Of a DNA stretch of 64,000 nucleotides, positions 18,890-27,174 are shown one piece after another. Under the pieces are notes generated by a model that saw only the letters and a list, made by a program, of their open reading frames with translations, was not told where the DNA came from and ran no database searches. The translations under genes were made by a program, and so were the position numbers. Numbering within the stretch: position 1 is the stretch's first letter; every line of letters starts with the position of its first letter. Location of the stretch: the NCBI RefSeq assembly GCF_018882295.1, contig NZ_JACVOR010000002.1, positions 744,001-808,000 on the forward strand. Direction: 5' to 3'. This DNA comes from Polynucleobacter sp. 80A-SIGWE (lineage in GTDB: Bacteria > Pseudomonadota > Gammaproteobacteria > Burkholderiales > Burkholderiaceae).

Positions 18890-21085
18890 TTACTCTGGCT
18901 TTACAGATTTACGAATCTGCTCAAGCACATCCTTAGCTGATGCAGGGATCGGAGTGCCTGGGCCATAAATACCCTTCACACCCGCCTCATATAGGAAGTC
19001 GTAATCTTGTCTTGGGATCACACCGCCTACGAAGACAATAATGTCGTCAGCACCCTGCTTTTTCAACTCGGCAATGATGGCTGGCACCAAAGTCTTATGT
19101 CCTGCAGCCAAAGTAGAAATTCCTAAAGCGTGCACGTCATTCTCAATCGCTTGGCGAGCGCACTCTTCCGGAGTTTGGAACAAAGGTCCAATATCCACGT
19201 CAAAACCTAAGTCAGCAAAGGCAGTTGCAACAACCTTTGCACCGCGATCATGACCATCTTGACCAAGCTTCGCAATCATCACACGTGGGCGACGGCCAAA
19301 GTCTTTTGCAAAATCAGCAATCTCTACCTTCAATTTTTCCCAGCCCTCTGCTGAGTCGTAAGCAGCTGCATACACACCGGTCACCTTTTGAGTATCGGCG
19401 CGATGGCGCCCGTAAACTTTTTCCAATGCATCAGAAACTTCACCGACCGTAGCGCGCAAGCGAATTGCTTGTACAGCCAACTCCAGCAAGTTGCCAGTAT
19501 TTTCTTCTGCGGCTTTTGTTAACGCTTCTAATGCAGCTTCAACTTTTTTGGAGTCGCGCTTCGCCTTGATATCTTTTAATCGTGCAACTTGGCTTTCACG
19601 AACCTTATCGTTGTCAATCATCAAGACATCAACTAAGTCTTCTTTGCCGAGCTTGTATTTATTAACGCCAACGATGACATCGGAACCAGAGTCAATCTTG
19701 GCTTGTTTCTCGGCAGCTGCGGCTTCAATCTTCAGCTTAGCCCAACCGCTTTCCACGGCTTTAGTCATGCCACCCATGGCATCAACTTCTTGAATGATTT
19801 CCCAGGCTTTATCAGCCATCTCTTGAGTAAGGTTCTCCATCATGTACGAACCAGCCCATGGATCAATCACGCTAGTGATATGTGTTTCTTCCTGAAGAAT
19901 TAACTGGGTGTTACGGGCGATACGGCTAGAGAATTCGGATGGCAAAGCAATCGCTTCATCAAATGAATTCGTATGCAAAGATTGAGTGCCACCAAATACC
20001 GCTGCCATGGCTTCAACCGTTGTACGAACAACGTTGTTGTATGGATCTTGTTCAGTTAAAGACCAGCCAGATGTTTGGCAATGCGTACGTAACATCAGTG
20101 ACTTTGGATTTTTTGGCTCAAAGGATTTCATGATGCGCCACCACAAGAGGCGCGCAGCACGCAACTTAGCAACTTCTAAATAGAAGTTCATACCAATAGC
20201 GAAGAAGAATGAAAGGCGACCAGCAAAGCCATCGACATCCAGACCCTTGGCTAATGCAGTTTTTACATACTCTTTACCGTCAGCCAATGTGAATGCCAAT
20301 TCGAGAACTTGGTTCGCACCAGCCTCTTGCATGTGATAACCCGAAATAGAAATCGAGTTAAATTTCGGCATGTGCTTAGCGGTGTACTCGATGATGTCGC
20401 CGATGATGCGCATGGAAGGCTCTGGCGGGTAGATGTAGGTATTACGCACCATGAACTCTTTCAGAATGTCATTCTGAATCGTGCCTGATAGCAGCTCTTG
20501 CTTCACACCTTGTTCTTCGCCGGCAACAATATAACCAGCCAGTACCGGCAATACGGCACCGTTCATCGTCATTGAAACGGATACTTTGTCTAACGGAATG
20601 CCATCAAACAAAATCTTCATATCTTCTACAGAGTCAATTGCTACACCGGCTTTACCAACGTCGCCAGTCACGCGCGGATGATCAGAGTCATAGCCACGAT
20701 GGGTAGCCAAGTCAAAAGCAACGGAAACACCTTGACCACCTGCATCTAGTGCCTTGCGATAAAACGCATTAGATTCTTCTGCAGTTGAGAAACCAGCGTA
20801 TTGACGAATAGTCCAAGGACGAACCGAGTACATGGTTGCCTGAGGTCCACGAACGAATGGCTCGAATCCTGGCAATGAATGTGTGTATTGAAGACCTTCA
20901 GTATCTTCGGCGGTATACAAAGCCTTGAGATGAATACCATCCGGCGTTTGCCAACCTAATTTATCGACATCACCATTCGGTGCTGACTTTTGGGCTGATT
21001 TCTTCCAAGCATCTAAATTGCTATCCGGCACATTTGGCCATGTATTAGATGAATTCGATGCTGACTTTTTTTCACTTGTACTCAT
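18890..21085 (-). CDS. scpA: Methylmalonyl-CoA mutase
   Basis: Adenosylcobalamin-dependent rearrangement of (R)-methylmalonyl-CoA to succinyl-CoA. 731 aa single-chain (alpha-type) enzyme: TIM-barrel substrate domain in the first ~550 residues and a C-terminal B12 domain with DGHDRG, whose His612 is the cobalt ligand, followed by the usual GG segment ([10 protein letters not shown]). A GGGAG ribosome binding site precedes the ATG. First gene of the leftward operon mutase-meaB-pccB-pccA-VOC, divergent from a GntR-type regulator 96 bases away. Confidence 0.96.
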   Translation of the reverse strand: MSTSEKKSASNSSNTWPNVPDSNLDAWKKSAQKSAPNGDVDKLGWQTPDGIHLKALYTAEDTEGLQYTHSLPGFEPFVRGPQATMYSVRPWTIRQYAGFSTAEESNAFYRKALDAGGQGVSVAFDLATHRGYDSDHPRVTGDVGKAGVAIDSVEDMKILFDGIPLDKVSVSMTMNGAVLPVLAGYIVAGEEQGVKQELLSGTIQNDILKEFMVRNTYIYPPEPSMRIIGDIIEYTAKHMPKFNSISISGYHMQEAGANQVLELAFTLADGKEYVKTALAKGLDVDGFAGRLSFFFAIGMNFYLEVAKLRAARLLWWRIMKSFEPKNPKSLMLRTHCQTSGWSLTEQDPYNNVVRTTVEAMAAVFGGTQSLHTNSFDEAIALPSEFSSRIARNTQLILQEETHITSVIDPWAGSYMMENLTQEMADKAWEIIQEVDAMGGMTKAVESGWAKLKIEAAAAEKQAKIDSGSDVIVGVNKYKLGKEDLVDVLMIDNDKVRESQVARLKDIKAKRDSKKVEAALEALTKAAEENTGNLLELAVQAIRLRATVGEVSDALEKVYGRHRADTQKVTGVYAAAYDSAEGWEKLKVEIADFAKDFGRRPRVMIAKLGQDGHDRGAKVVATAFADLGFDVDIGPLFQTPEECARQAIENDVHALGISTLAAGHKTLVPAIIAELKKQGADDIIVFVGGVIPRQDYDFLYEAGVKGIYGPGTPIPASAKDVLEQIRKSVKPE

Positions 21086-21141
21086 AAAGCACTCCCGGTT
21101 GGCTTTATTACATTGTTACTAAATTTGTAGGGCTATTTTGC

Positions 21142-21176
21142 TTGACATTTTTAAATTTGTCTAGATACTGTATACA
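21142..21176 (+). promoter_or_regulatory. Promoter and operator-like dyads of the GntR gene
   Basis: TTGACA (21142-21147), 16 bases, GATACT (21164-21169) reads towards the regulator gene. An 18-base imperfect dyad starting GACA and ending TGTC (21144-21161, 14 of 18 positions symmetric) overlaps the -35 and spacer. The 8-base palindrome TGTATACA (21169-21176) overlaps the -10/start. Both lie in the 96-base divergent gap and could serve both directions. Confidence 0.55.
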
Positions 21177-21181
21177 TAATT

Positions 21182-21820
21182 ATGAATACAAAACTAATAA
21201 ACAGACCCTTATACGAAGACGTAGCTGAGCGCCTACGCGAGCAGATCTTTTCCCATGAACTGGCTCCTGGGAGCTGGCTAGACGAGCAAAGCTTGGCGAT
21301 AGCCTTTGGCATCTCACGAACACCAATGCGTGAAGCCATCAAGGTTTTGGCCTCCGAAGGCTTGGTTACAACCAAGATGAATAAAGGTGCCTATGTCACC
21401 GAAGTTGATCGCCGCGATCTAGAGCAAATCTTTACCGTCCTCTCTTTGCTAGAGGGTCAAGCAGCTAAAGAAACGGCCATTAAGGCATCTGAGGCTCAAC
21501 TCACACAGCTTGATAACCTGCATCACCGCCTAGAAAAGGCTGCAGCTGACCGTGATACCGAGCAATTTTTTGAAATTAATGTGAAGTTTCATGAGTTGAT
21601 CCAAGAAATTGCAGGAAATAAATGGATGAACGGTGTGATTGAAGACCTTCGTAAGGTGCTAAAACTCCAAAGACGAGATTCTTTGACAAGAAGCGGTCGT
21701 TTATTAAGCTCACTCCTAGAGCATCGCGAAATTCTTCAGGCCATCCTCAAAAGAGATCCCCTGGCTGCGGATCTAGCTATGCGCAAACACCTCACCAGAG
21801 GGCTTGAGGCAACGAAATAA
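21182..21820 (+). CDS. GntR-family (FadR/FCD subfamily) transcriptional regulator
   Basis: Winged-helix repressor/activator with an acid-sensing FCD domain. 212 aa. The N-terminal wHTH covers about 8-75 (LYEDVAERLREQI; FGISRTPMREAIKVLASEGLV is the recognition part). The helical FCD domain follows, with metal/ligand positions such as VKFHELI and LLEHREIL. It is divergent from the methylmalonyl-CoA mutase operon, so it is likely the local regulator, responding to an acyl-CoA or organic acid of that pathway (inference). The leader between -10 and ATG is only about 12 bases, so the message may be near-leaderless. Confidence 0.9.
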   Translation: MNTKLINRPLYEDVAERLREQIFSHELAPGSWLDEQSLAIAFGISRTPMREAIKVLASEGLVTTKMNKGAYVTEVDRRDLEQIFTVLSLLEGQAAKETAIKASEAQLTQLDNLHHRLEKAAADRDTEQFFEINVKFHELIQEIAGNKWMNGVIEDLRKVLKLQRRDSLTRSGRLLSSLLEHREILQAILKRDPLAADLAMRKHLTRGLEATK

Positions 21821-21853
21821 AGACATAGGAAAACCCGAAAGCCCATAAAGAAT

Positions 21854-21882
21854 AAAGGCTTAGGTGATTAACCTAAGCCTTT
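21854..21882. terminator. Bidirectional terminator between gntR gene and cytochrome genes
   Basis: Perfect 12-base stem (AAAGGCTTAGGT at 21854-21865, ACCTAAGCCTTT at 21871-21882) with a 5-base loop and an A/T edge on both sides. It separates two convergent genes. Confidence 0.85.
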
Positions 21883-21909
21883 TGTGCTTATGCAACAAGA
21901 AATGCTGGA

Positions 21910-22254
21910 TTACTTCTTAACTACGAAATTTCCTGGCAATGAAGCGATATAAGCAGCAATGTCTTGCATATCGGCATCAGAGAATGTCTGAACCTGGGAA
22001 CCCATAATGGCGTTATTGCGACCGTATTGAGCATTTCCGTTACCTACTTTGTAAGCCTTTAATGCGTAGTAGAGGTAATCAGAATACTGACCAGCCAACT
22101 TTGGGTAAGCAGGCAGGATTGGGGCGTTTAGGCCAGCACCATGACAAGAGGCGCAATTAGCCTTCTCTACAAGCGCTTGACCTTTTTCAGCGCTAGCTGC
22201 TTGAGCTAGACCGATGCTGGATAACAAAATGGCGGTAATTAGTGCGAATTTCAT
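21910..22254 (-). CDS. Periplasmic c-type cytochrome, class I (small)
   Basis: Single-heme electron carrier exported to the periplasm. 114 aa from the ATG at 22254, chosen because AGAGG lies just upstream; an earlier in-frame codon would extend it by 7 residues. Signal peptide MKFALITAILLSSIGLAQA, heme motif CASCH (Cys34, Cys37, His38), and a likely axial Met in AIMGSQVQ. It follows another cytochrome c gene by 17 bases. The pair resembles the two halves of a di-heme c4-type protein split into two genes. Electron partner unknown. Confidence 0.88.
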   Translation of the reverse strand: MKFALITAILLSSIGLAQAASAEKGQALVEKANCASCHGAGLNAPILPAYPKLAGQYSDYLYYALKAYKVGNGNAQYGRNNAIMGSQVQTFSDADMQDIAAYIASLPGNFVVKK

Positions 22255-22271
22255 AAACGTGCCTCTAAATA

Positions 22272-22637
22272 TCACTTCAATGGGTTATTTGGTGAGCTGG
22301 CAGTTTGCGCAGCATAGTATTCGCCAAGATCAGCCATGTCTTGATCAGACAAGCTGGCAGCAATTGAACGCATCGTTGGATGCTTTCTTTCGCCCTTCTT
22401 GTAAGCGGACAAAGAGCTAGCAATGTAAGCAGCATTTTGGCCACCTAGCATTGGGACCTTGTAAACCAAAGGATAGTCAGCGCGGTAGTCAGGAATGGAG
22501 TGGCAACCAATACAAAGCCAAACCTTACCTTGTCCAGCTTGAGCGGAACCTTTGACGTCTTGCGCTTGAGCAGCAAAACCAGCAAATGCCAAGCCAGCAC
22601 AGAGGGCCAATTGGGAAAGAATGAGGTGTTTTTTCAT
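22272..22637 (-). CDS. Periplasmic c-type cytochrome, class I
   Basis: Second mono-heme cytochrome c, first gene of the pair. 121 aa from the ATG at 22637, which yields a normal signal peptide (MKKHLILSQLALCAGLAFAG...AQA). Two ATGs further upstream (22646, 22649) are in frame and no ribosome binding site discriminates. Heme motif CIGCH (Cys42, Cys45, His46); a likely Met ligand lies in HPTMRSIA. An FNR-type palindrome sits 21 bases upstream of this start. Divergent from a MoxR/CoxD-like ATPase gene, which hints at a shared electron-transfer role. Confidence 0.87.
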   Translation of the reverse strand: MKKHLILSQLALCAGLAFAGFAAQAQDVKGSAQAGQGKVWLCIGCHSIPDYRADYPLVYKVPMLGGQNAAYIASSLSAYKKGERKHPTMRSIAASLSDQDMADLGEYYAAQTASSPNNPLK

Positions 22638-22657
22638 AGAAATCATCATTAACGAGT

Positions 22658-22671
22658 TTGATTTAGATCAA
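22658..22671. promoter_or_regulatory. FNR/ANR-type binding site
   Basis: TTGAT-TTAG-ATCAA is an exact match to the FNR/ANR consensus TTGAT-N4-ATCAA. It lies between a minus-strand TATACT -10 candidate (22681-22686) and the cytochrome start, so it would sit just downstream of the transcription start and would more likely repress than activate the cytochrome genes under low oxygen. Confidence 0.6.
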
Positions 22672-22725
22672 TTTGCACAGAGTATAGCGGAGACAGGAGC
22701 AGATCCACCATTTCAGAGCTTGAAA

Positions 22726-22766
22726 TCAGTGAAAACACTGAAAATATCAGCCCTTTTACCTATACT
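22726..22766 (+). promoter_or_regulatory. Promoter candidate and dyad upstream of the MoxR-like gene
   Basis: CTGAAA (22738-22743), 17 bases, TATACT (22761-22766) forms a plausible sigma-70 promoter pointing at the ATPase gene. The inverted repeat TCAGTG-AAAA-CACTGA (22726-22741) overlaps its -35 and could be an operator. Confidence 0.45.
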
Positions 22767-22802
22767 TGAACGCTATTTAAAGACAAATTGATTGCCCTAG
22801 AG

Positions 22803-23660
22803 ATGACTAAGACCAAATCCCGCTTCGATGGCTCCCAAAGCTATGTAGCTACTGATGACCTGAAATTAGCGGTAAATGCCGCAATTCAACTGCAGCGCCC
22901 TCTTTTAATTAAAGGCGAACCAGGTACGGGCAAGACGATGCTGGCTGAGGAAGTTGCCGCAGCATTGAATATGCCCCTCATGCAATGGCACATCAAATCA
23001 ACGACTAAAGCCCAACAAGGCCTCTATGAATACGATGCGGTTAGCCGACTAAGAGACTCCCAACTTGGTGATGAAAAAGTCAACGACATACGCAACTACA
23101 TTGTTAAAGGTGTCCTTTGGCAAGCATTTGAAGCGGATGAGCCAGTCGTACTATTAATTGATGAGATTGATAAAGCGGATATCGAATTTCCAAACGATCT
23201 TTTACGAGAAATTGATCGTATGGAGTTCTATGTATACGAAACAAGGGAACTCATTAAAGCTAAGCACCGCCCTCTTGTCATCATTACCTCAAACAATGAG
23301 AAAGAATTGCCTGATGCATTTTTGCGTCGCTGCTTTTTTCATTACATCTCATTTCCAGATGCTGGAACTATGCAGAGCATTGTGGATGTCCATCACCCAA
23401 ACATCAAACAAGAATTGTTAGATGCAGCTCTTAAATCGTTCTATCAAATTCGATCTTTGCCTGGCCTCAAGAAGAAACCTTCCACCTCTGAATTAATCGA
23501 TTGGTTAAAACTTTTACTAGCTGAAGATATCCCCGCTGAGGCGCTTTATAGCAACGAAGACAAAATTGCGATTCCACCGTTACATGGTGCACTTCTGAAA
23601 AACGAACAGGACATTCACCTGTTTGAACGTCTCGTCATGATGAATCGCAATCACCGCTAA
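22803..23660 (+). CDS. MoxR/CoxD-like AAA+ ATPase
   Basis: AAA+ chaperone-like ATPase of 285 aa from the ATG at 22803 (a TTG 15 bases upstream is in frame). Walker A GEPGTGKT at 38-45, Walker B VVLLIDEIDKAD, sensor I TSNNEKELPD and an arginine-finger-like LRRCFFH. The best fit is the CoxD branch that works with a CoxE-type VWA protein in remodelling or inserting the metal centre of molybdenum hydroxylases. The next gene is such a VWA protein, 33 bases on, and XdhC and MocA homologues follow. Function is by family and context. Confidence 0.85.
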   Translation: MTKTKSRFDGSQSYVATDDLKLAVNAAIQLQRPLLIKGEPGTGKTMLAEEVAAALNMPLMQWHIKSTTKAQQGLYEYDAVSRLRDSQLGDEKVNDIRNYIVKGVLWQAFEADEPVVLLIDEIDKADIEFPNDLLREIDRMEFYVYETRELIKAKHRPLVIITSNNEKELPDAFLRRCFFHYISFPDAGTMQSIVDVHHPNIKQELLDAALKSFYQIRSLPGLKKKPSTSELIDWLKLLLAEDIPAEALYSNEDKIAIPPLHGALLKNEQDIHLFERLVMMNRNHR

Positions 23661-23693
23661 TCTCAACCGCCTCCATTTCGCAATAGCTGAATC

Positions 23694-24869
23694 ATGTTGA
23701 TTCAATTTTTTCTCCAGCTCAAAGAGGCCAAGGTGCCAGTATCTGTTCGAGAATTTTTAACCCTATTGGAGGCTTTAAAGGAAGGCGTCATTGAACCTTC
23801 GATTGATGAGTTTTATCAGTTAGCGCGTATGACTTTGGTAAAGGATGAGCAGCACTTTGATCGTTTTGATCAAGTCTTTGGCTCTTACTTTAATGGCGTA
23901 GAGCAAATCATGGCCTTAGCCCCCGACATTCCACTGGACTGGCTTGAGAAAAAATTACAGCGCGTATTAACTGAAGAAGAAAAAGCAGCGCTGAAAAAGT
24001 TAGGCGGTCCCGAAGCATTGCAAAAGCGTCTTCAAGAACTCATGAAGGAACAAAAGGAGTGGCACGGTGGTGGCAACAAGTGGATTGGAGCTGGAGGTTC
24101 ATCCCCTTTTGGTCACAGCGGCTATCACCCAGAAGGAATTCGGATTGGTGGTGAAAGTGCCGGCAATCGAACGGCCATTAAAGTCTGGGAGGCTCGAGAG
24201 TTTAAAGATTACGACAGTGATCTCAGTCTTGGGACCCGCAATATCAAAATGGCATTGCGTCGCTTGCGTCGTTTTGCCAGAGAAGGCTCAAGCCTAGAGT
24301 TAGATCTCGATAAAACTATTCACTCCACTGCAGCAAATGCAGGGATGCTTGATATTCAAATGCGGCCTGAGCGTCATAACCAAGTCAAAGTCTTATTGCT
24401 CATGGATGTAGGCGGATCGATGGATGACCACATCCAGCGGATTTCTGAATTGTTCACTGCCGTCAAAACTGAGTTCAAGCACTTGGAGTATTACTACTTT
24501 CATAACTGCGTATATGAACACCTGTGGCAAAGCAATCGACGCAGACGGGACCAGGTGACAGCTACTCAGGACATCATTAATAAGTATGGTCCCGACTACA
24601 AACTGATTTTTATAGGAGATGCCACGATGTCTCCCTATGAAATTCTGAGTCCTAACGGATCGGTTGAATACAACAACCGAGAAACTGGGGCCGCTTGGAT
24701 TAATCGTCTGGTTGATCACTTCCCGCACTTTGCATGGCTCAATCCAGAGCCGGAATCTGTGTGGCAGTACCGACAATCCATTGACATCATGAAGGGTTTA
24801 ATGAAAGACCGCATGTATCCCGTGACCTTGAATGGCCTTGAAAATGCCATGCGTCAACTGTCAAAGTAA
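23694..24869 (+). CDS. VWA-domain protein, CoxE-like
   Basis: 391 aa. The N-terminal ~230 residues are helical and charged (FLQLKEAKVPVSVREFL...) and contain a glycine-rich stretch at 125-160. A C-terminal von Willebrand A domain begins near 230. Its metal-site motif reads DVGGS at 238-242, where classical MIDAS has DxSxS, so Gly240 replaces the first serine. FKHLEYYYFHNCVYE and IFIGDATMSPYE follow. Pairs with the upstream AAA+ ATPase in the manner of MoxR-VWA or CoxD-CoxE couples. Substrate enzyme not in the window. Confidence 0.85.
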   Translation: MLIQFFLQLKEAKVPVSVREFLTLLEALKEGVIEPSIDEFYQLARMTLVKDEQHFDRFDQVFGSYFNGVEQIMALAPDIPLDWLEKKLQRVLTEEEKAALKKLGGPEALQKRLQELMKEQKEWHGGGNKWIGAGGSSPFGHSGYHPEGIRIGGESAGNRTAIKVWEAREFKDYDSDLSLGTRNIKMALRRLRRFAREGSSLELDLDKTIHSTAANAGMLDIQMRPERHNQVKVLLLMDVGGSMDDHIQRISELFTAVKTEFKHLEYYYFHNCVYEHLWQSNRRRRDQVTATQDIINKYGPDYKLIFIGDATMSPYEILSPNGSVEYNNRETGAAWINRLVDHFPHFAWLNPEPESVWQYRQSIDIMKGLMKDRMYPVTLNGLENAMRQLSK

Positions 24870-24955
24870 TCAAGTAATATTTGCTGTAACTAAGTCTTTA
24901 TTGACCCATTTTCTTTTTATTTTTTTCTGTCTTTTAATTAACACCACTGAACTCT

Positions 24956-25414
24956 ATGACAAATCACATTAGCGATCGCCTTAAAACTCTTGGTATTGAG
25001 TTACCTCCTCCTGGACCCCCTGCTGCCGCTTATGTCATGGCAGCTACTTCTGGCAACACTGTTTTCCTATCTGGGCACATTGCCAAAAAAGATGGGAAGC
25101 CTTGGGTTGGAAAACTTGGCCAAGATATGGATACAGAGACCGGCAAAGCTGCAGCTAAGTCTATTGCGATTGATTTGATTTCCACCTTACAAAATCACTT
25201 GGGCTCTCTAGACAAAGTGAAGCGTATTGTGAAAGTGATGGGCCTAGTCAATTCCACCTCTGAATTTACTGAGCAACACTTGGTCGTAAATGGCTGCTCA
25301 GAACTGCTTTTTGAAGTATTTGGCGATGCCGGCAAACATGCGCGTAGTGCGTTTGGTGTTGCGCAAATCCCTTTGGGTGCTTGCGTTGAAATCGAGCTGA
25401 TTGCCGAGATTTAA
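24956..25414 (+). CDS. RidA-family protein (YjgF/YER057c/UK114)
   Basis: 152 aa, single YjgF-type domain. Classical RidA proteins hydrolyse reactive enamine/imine intermediates in the cytosol; this longer form, with the N-terminal ISDRLKTLGIELPPPGPP segment, belongs to a subgroup whose substrate is not established. The segment TVFLSGHI and the C-terminal ACVEIELIAEI are family-typical. It lies between the CoxE-like gene and the MocA-like gene, 86 bases after the former. Whether it takes part in the same pathway is unknown. Confidence 0.85.
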   Translation: MTNHISDRLKTLGIELPPPGPPAAAYVMAATSGNTVFLSGHIAKKDGKPWVGKLGQDMDTETGKAAAKSIAIDLISTLQNHLGSLDKVKRIVKVMGLVNSTSEFTEQHLVVNGCSELLFEVFGDAGKHARSAFGVAQIPLGACVEIELIAEI

Positions 25415-25418
25415 AAAA

Positions 25419-26069
25419 CTAAGTCAGGCTTAATTTGTGTTGTTGGATGTCTTCCGGTGTGTCGACATCCATTACAAACGCTTGATTGCTGGTGAGCATA
25501 GTTCTCACCTTGGCAGGATGAGCATCCATATATTCCCGACAAACCATCCCAGGATTTGCAAGAACCTCTGATATCGCCTTTCGTGAGAAAAGCACAGGAT
25601 TACCGCGCCTACCTTCCACCATTGGGAGAATGATTTCCTCGCCGCTATCTCGCCTGAGAAATGCATCAAGCAGCTCTTGAACTTCTCTTACCCCTATCTC
25701 AGGCTGATCTGAGAGTGCGACCAACAAGACATCAAACTCACCATTAAGGGATTCGAGACCCAGGCGAACAGAGGAGGCTTGACCTCTTTCTGGAGCAGGA
25801 TTCTGAATGACTTGAATTGGATGCATTAGGGAGTCATTAATTTTCTCGATCTCAGACTCAATTGCTCTTGCATGAAAGCCAGTCACTACGACGTATTCAG
25901 TTGGGGCGAATCCTTGAATTGCACCTGAAAATAGCTCCAATAGGGTCAGACCGCACTTTCGGAGCAAGGCTTTGGGATGAACACCGAGGCGGTTACCCTC
26001 TCCAGCCGCTAGCAAGAGCACGGCAAGGCGTAAATTTGAAGCTTGAGTGGATGGGCTAGAACTTATCAT
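25419..26069 (-). CDS. MocA-like molybdenum cofactor nucleotidyltransferase
   Basis: NTP-transferase of the MobA/MocA type, 216 aa from the ATG at 26069; an upstream in-frame start would add a 15-residue hydrophobic tail with no support. Signature LLLAAGEGNRLG near the N-terminus, KALLRKCG and DVDTPEDIQQH near the C-terminus. MocA attaches CMP to molybdopterin to make the cytosine-dinucleotide cofactor used by xanthine-oxidase-family hydroxylases. It is transcribed opposite to its neighbours but sits inside the maturation set, immediately before xdhC. A sugar-nucleotide function is less likely given that context. Confidence 0.8.
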   Translation of the reverse strand: MISSSPSTQASNLRLAVLLLAAGEGNRLGVHPKALLRKCGLTLLELFSGAIQGFAPTEYVVVTGFHARAIESEIEKINDSLMHPIQVIQNPAPERGQASSVRLGLESLNGEFDVLLVALSDQPEIGVREVQELLDAFLRRDSGEEIILPMVEGRRGNPVLFSRKAISEVLANPGMVCREYMDAHPAKVRTMLTSNQAFVMDVDTPEDIQQHKLSLT

Positions 26070-26145
26070 TAAGGTGATAATAATTACATTGCCAGAAAAA
26101 AATAATAAATACAAAAAAATAAATATAAGAAATTAGAGACAAGAA

Positions 26146-27105
26146 ATGAACAGCACTGATTTAAGCGTATTAAAAGCCGCCGTCGACTGGCTCAAGTCTG
26201 GCCATCCCGTTGCCATCGCCACAGTGGTTCAAACCTGGGGCTCCTCCCCAAGACCTATCGGCTCTTGGTTAGCCATTCGGGGTGATGGGCAAGTTACTGG
26301 CTCAGTGTCTGGTGGCTGTGTCGAAGACGACCTAATTCGCCGAGTGCAAACTGAAATCCTGACCAGAGACTTGCCGGAGATGGTGGTCTATGGGGTGAGT
26401 CAACAGGAGGCTGCGCGCTTTGGTTTGCCTTGTGGTGGAACGTTGCGCTTGCTTGTCGAACCAAAACCGGAATTGGCGATTCTGGAAACCATTTTGTCTT
26501 CCATCTCAGCACACCAAATTACCTCACGCACAGTGGATCTTGCAACTGGCAAATCCACACTAGAAGCCGGGAATCGTAATGAGGCATTTATTTGCGATGA
26601 GAAATTAATGAAAACCACTTATGGTCCTCGTTGGCGCATGGTCATCATTGGTGCGGGGCAACTATCCCTCTATACGGCTGACTTTGCTCTCGCATCTGAC
26701 TTTGAAGTCATTGTCATTGACCCTCGTGAAGAGTATGCGGAAGGCATCAATCGCGAGCATATTCAATTTATCAAGGGCATGCCAGATGATGTATTGCTAG
26801 AAATTGGTGTTGACTCTCATACAGCTGTCGTTGCTTTAACGCATGATCCCAAGCTAGATGACATGGCCTTGATGGAGGCATTAAAGTCCCCTGCTTTTTA
26901 TGTTGGCGCACTGGGTAGCAGAATCAATACCCAAAAACGCAAAGAGCGCTTACTGGAATTTGATGTGACACAGGAACAAGTGGAGCGTCTTCACGGGCCT
27001 GTTGGTCTATTTATCGGGGCTTTGACCCCTCCTGAAATCGCCGTATCCATTTTGGCTGAAGTGATTTCCGTAAAGTATGGCGTACCAATCCCTAAAAAAG
27101 TTTAA
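26146..27105 (+). CDS. XdhC/CoxF-family molybdenum cofactor insertion/sulfuration chaperone
   Basis: 319 aa. XdhC-type proteins bind Mo cofactor and mediate its sulfuration and insertion into xanthine-dehydrogenase-family enzymes. N-terminal XdhC_CoxI domain (VVQTWGSSPRPIGSWLAI, VSGGCVEDDL, FGLPCGGTLRL) and C-terminal Rossmann domain (VIIGAGQLS, DPREEYAEG, ALTHDPKLDD, GALGSRINTQKR). Its presence beside MocA-, CoxD- and CoxE-like genes is the strongest evidence for a molybdenum hydroxylase in this organism. None is encoded within the window. Confidence 0.88.
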   Translation: MNSTDLSVLKAAVDWLKSGHPVAIATVVQTWGSSPRPIGSWLAIRGDGQVTGSVSGGCVEDDLIRRVQTEILTRDLPEMVVYGVSQQEAARFGLPCGGTLRLLVEPKPELAILETILSSISAHQITSRTVDLATGKSTLEAGNRNEAFICDEKLMKTTYGPRWRMVIIGAGQLSLYTADFALASDFEVIVIDPREEYAEGINREHIQFIKGMPDDVLLEIGVDSHTAVVALTHDPKLDDMALMEALKSPAFYVGALGSRINTQKRKERLLEFDVTQEQVERLHGPVGLFIGALTPPEIAVSILAEVISVKYGVPIPKKV

Positions 27106-27114
27106 GTGAAAACA

Positions 27115-27147
27115 AAAAAACCCGATCAACTAAGGACCGGGTTTTTT
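27115..27147. terminator. Bidirectional terminator, xdhC-like gene / parC
   Basis: Perfect 10-base stem AAAAAACCCG (27115-27124) and CGGGTTTTTT (27138-27147) with a 13-base loop. The T-run and A-run make it work in both directions between convergent genes. Confidence 0.85.
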
Positions 27148-27174
27148 GAACTTCTTCCAAGCTAGGCTTGCTAT

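Noticed and set aside
24393-24776. 127-aa open frame opposite the VWA gene
   Set aside because: Antisense of a conserved domain; no family likeness.
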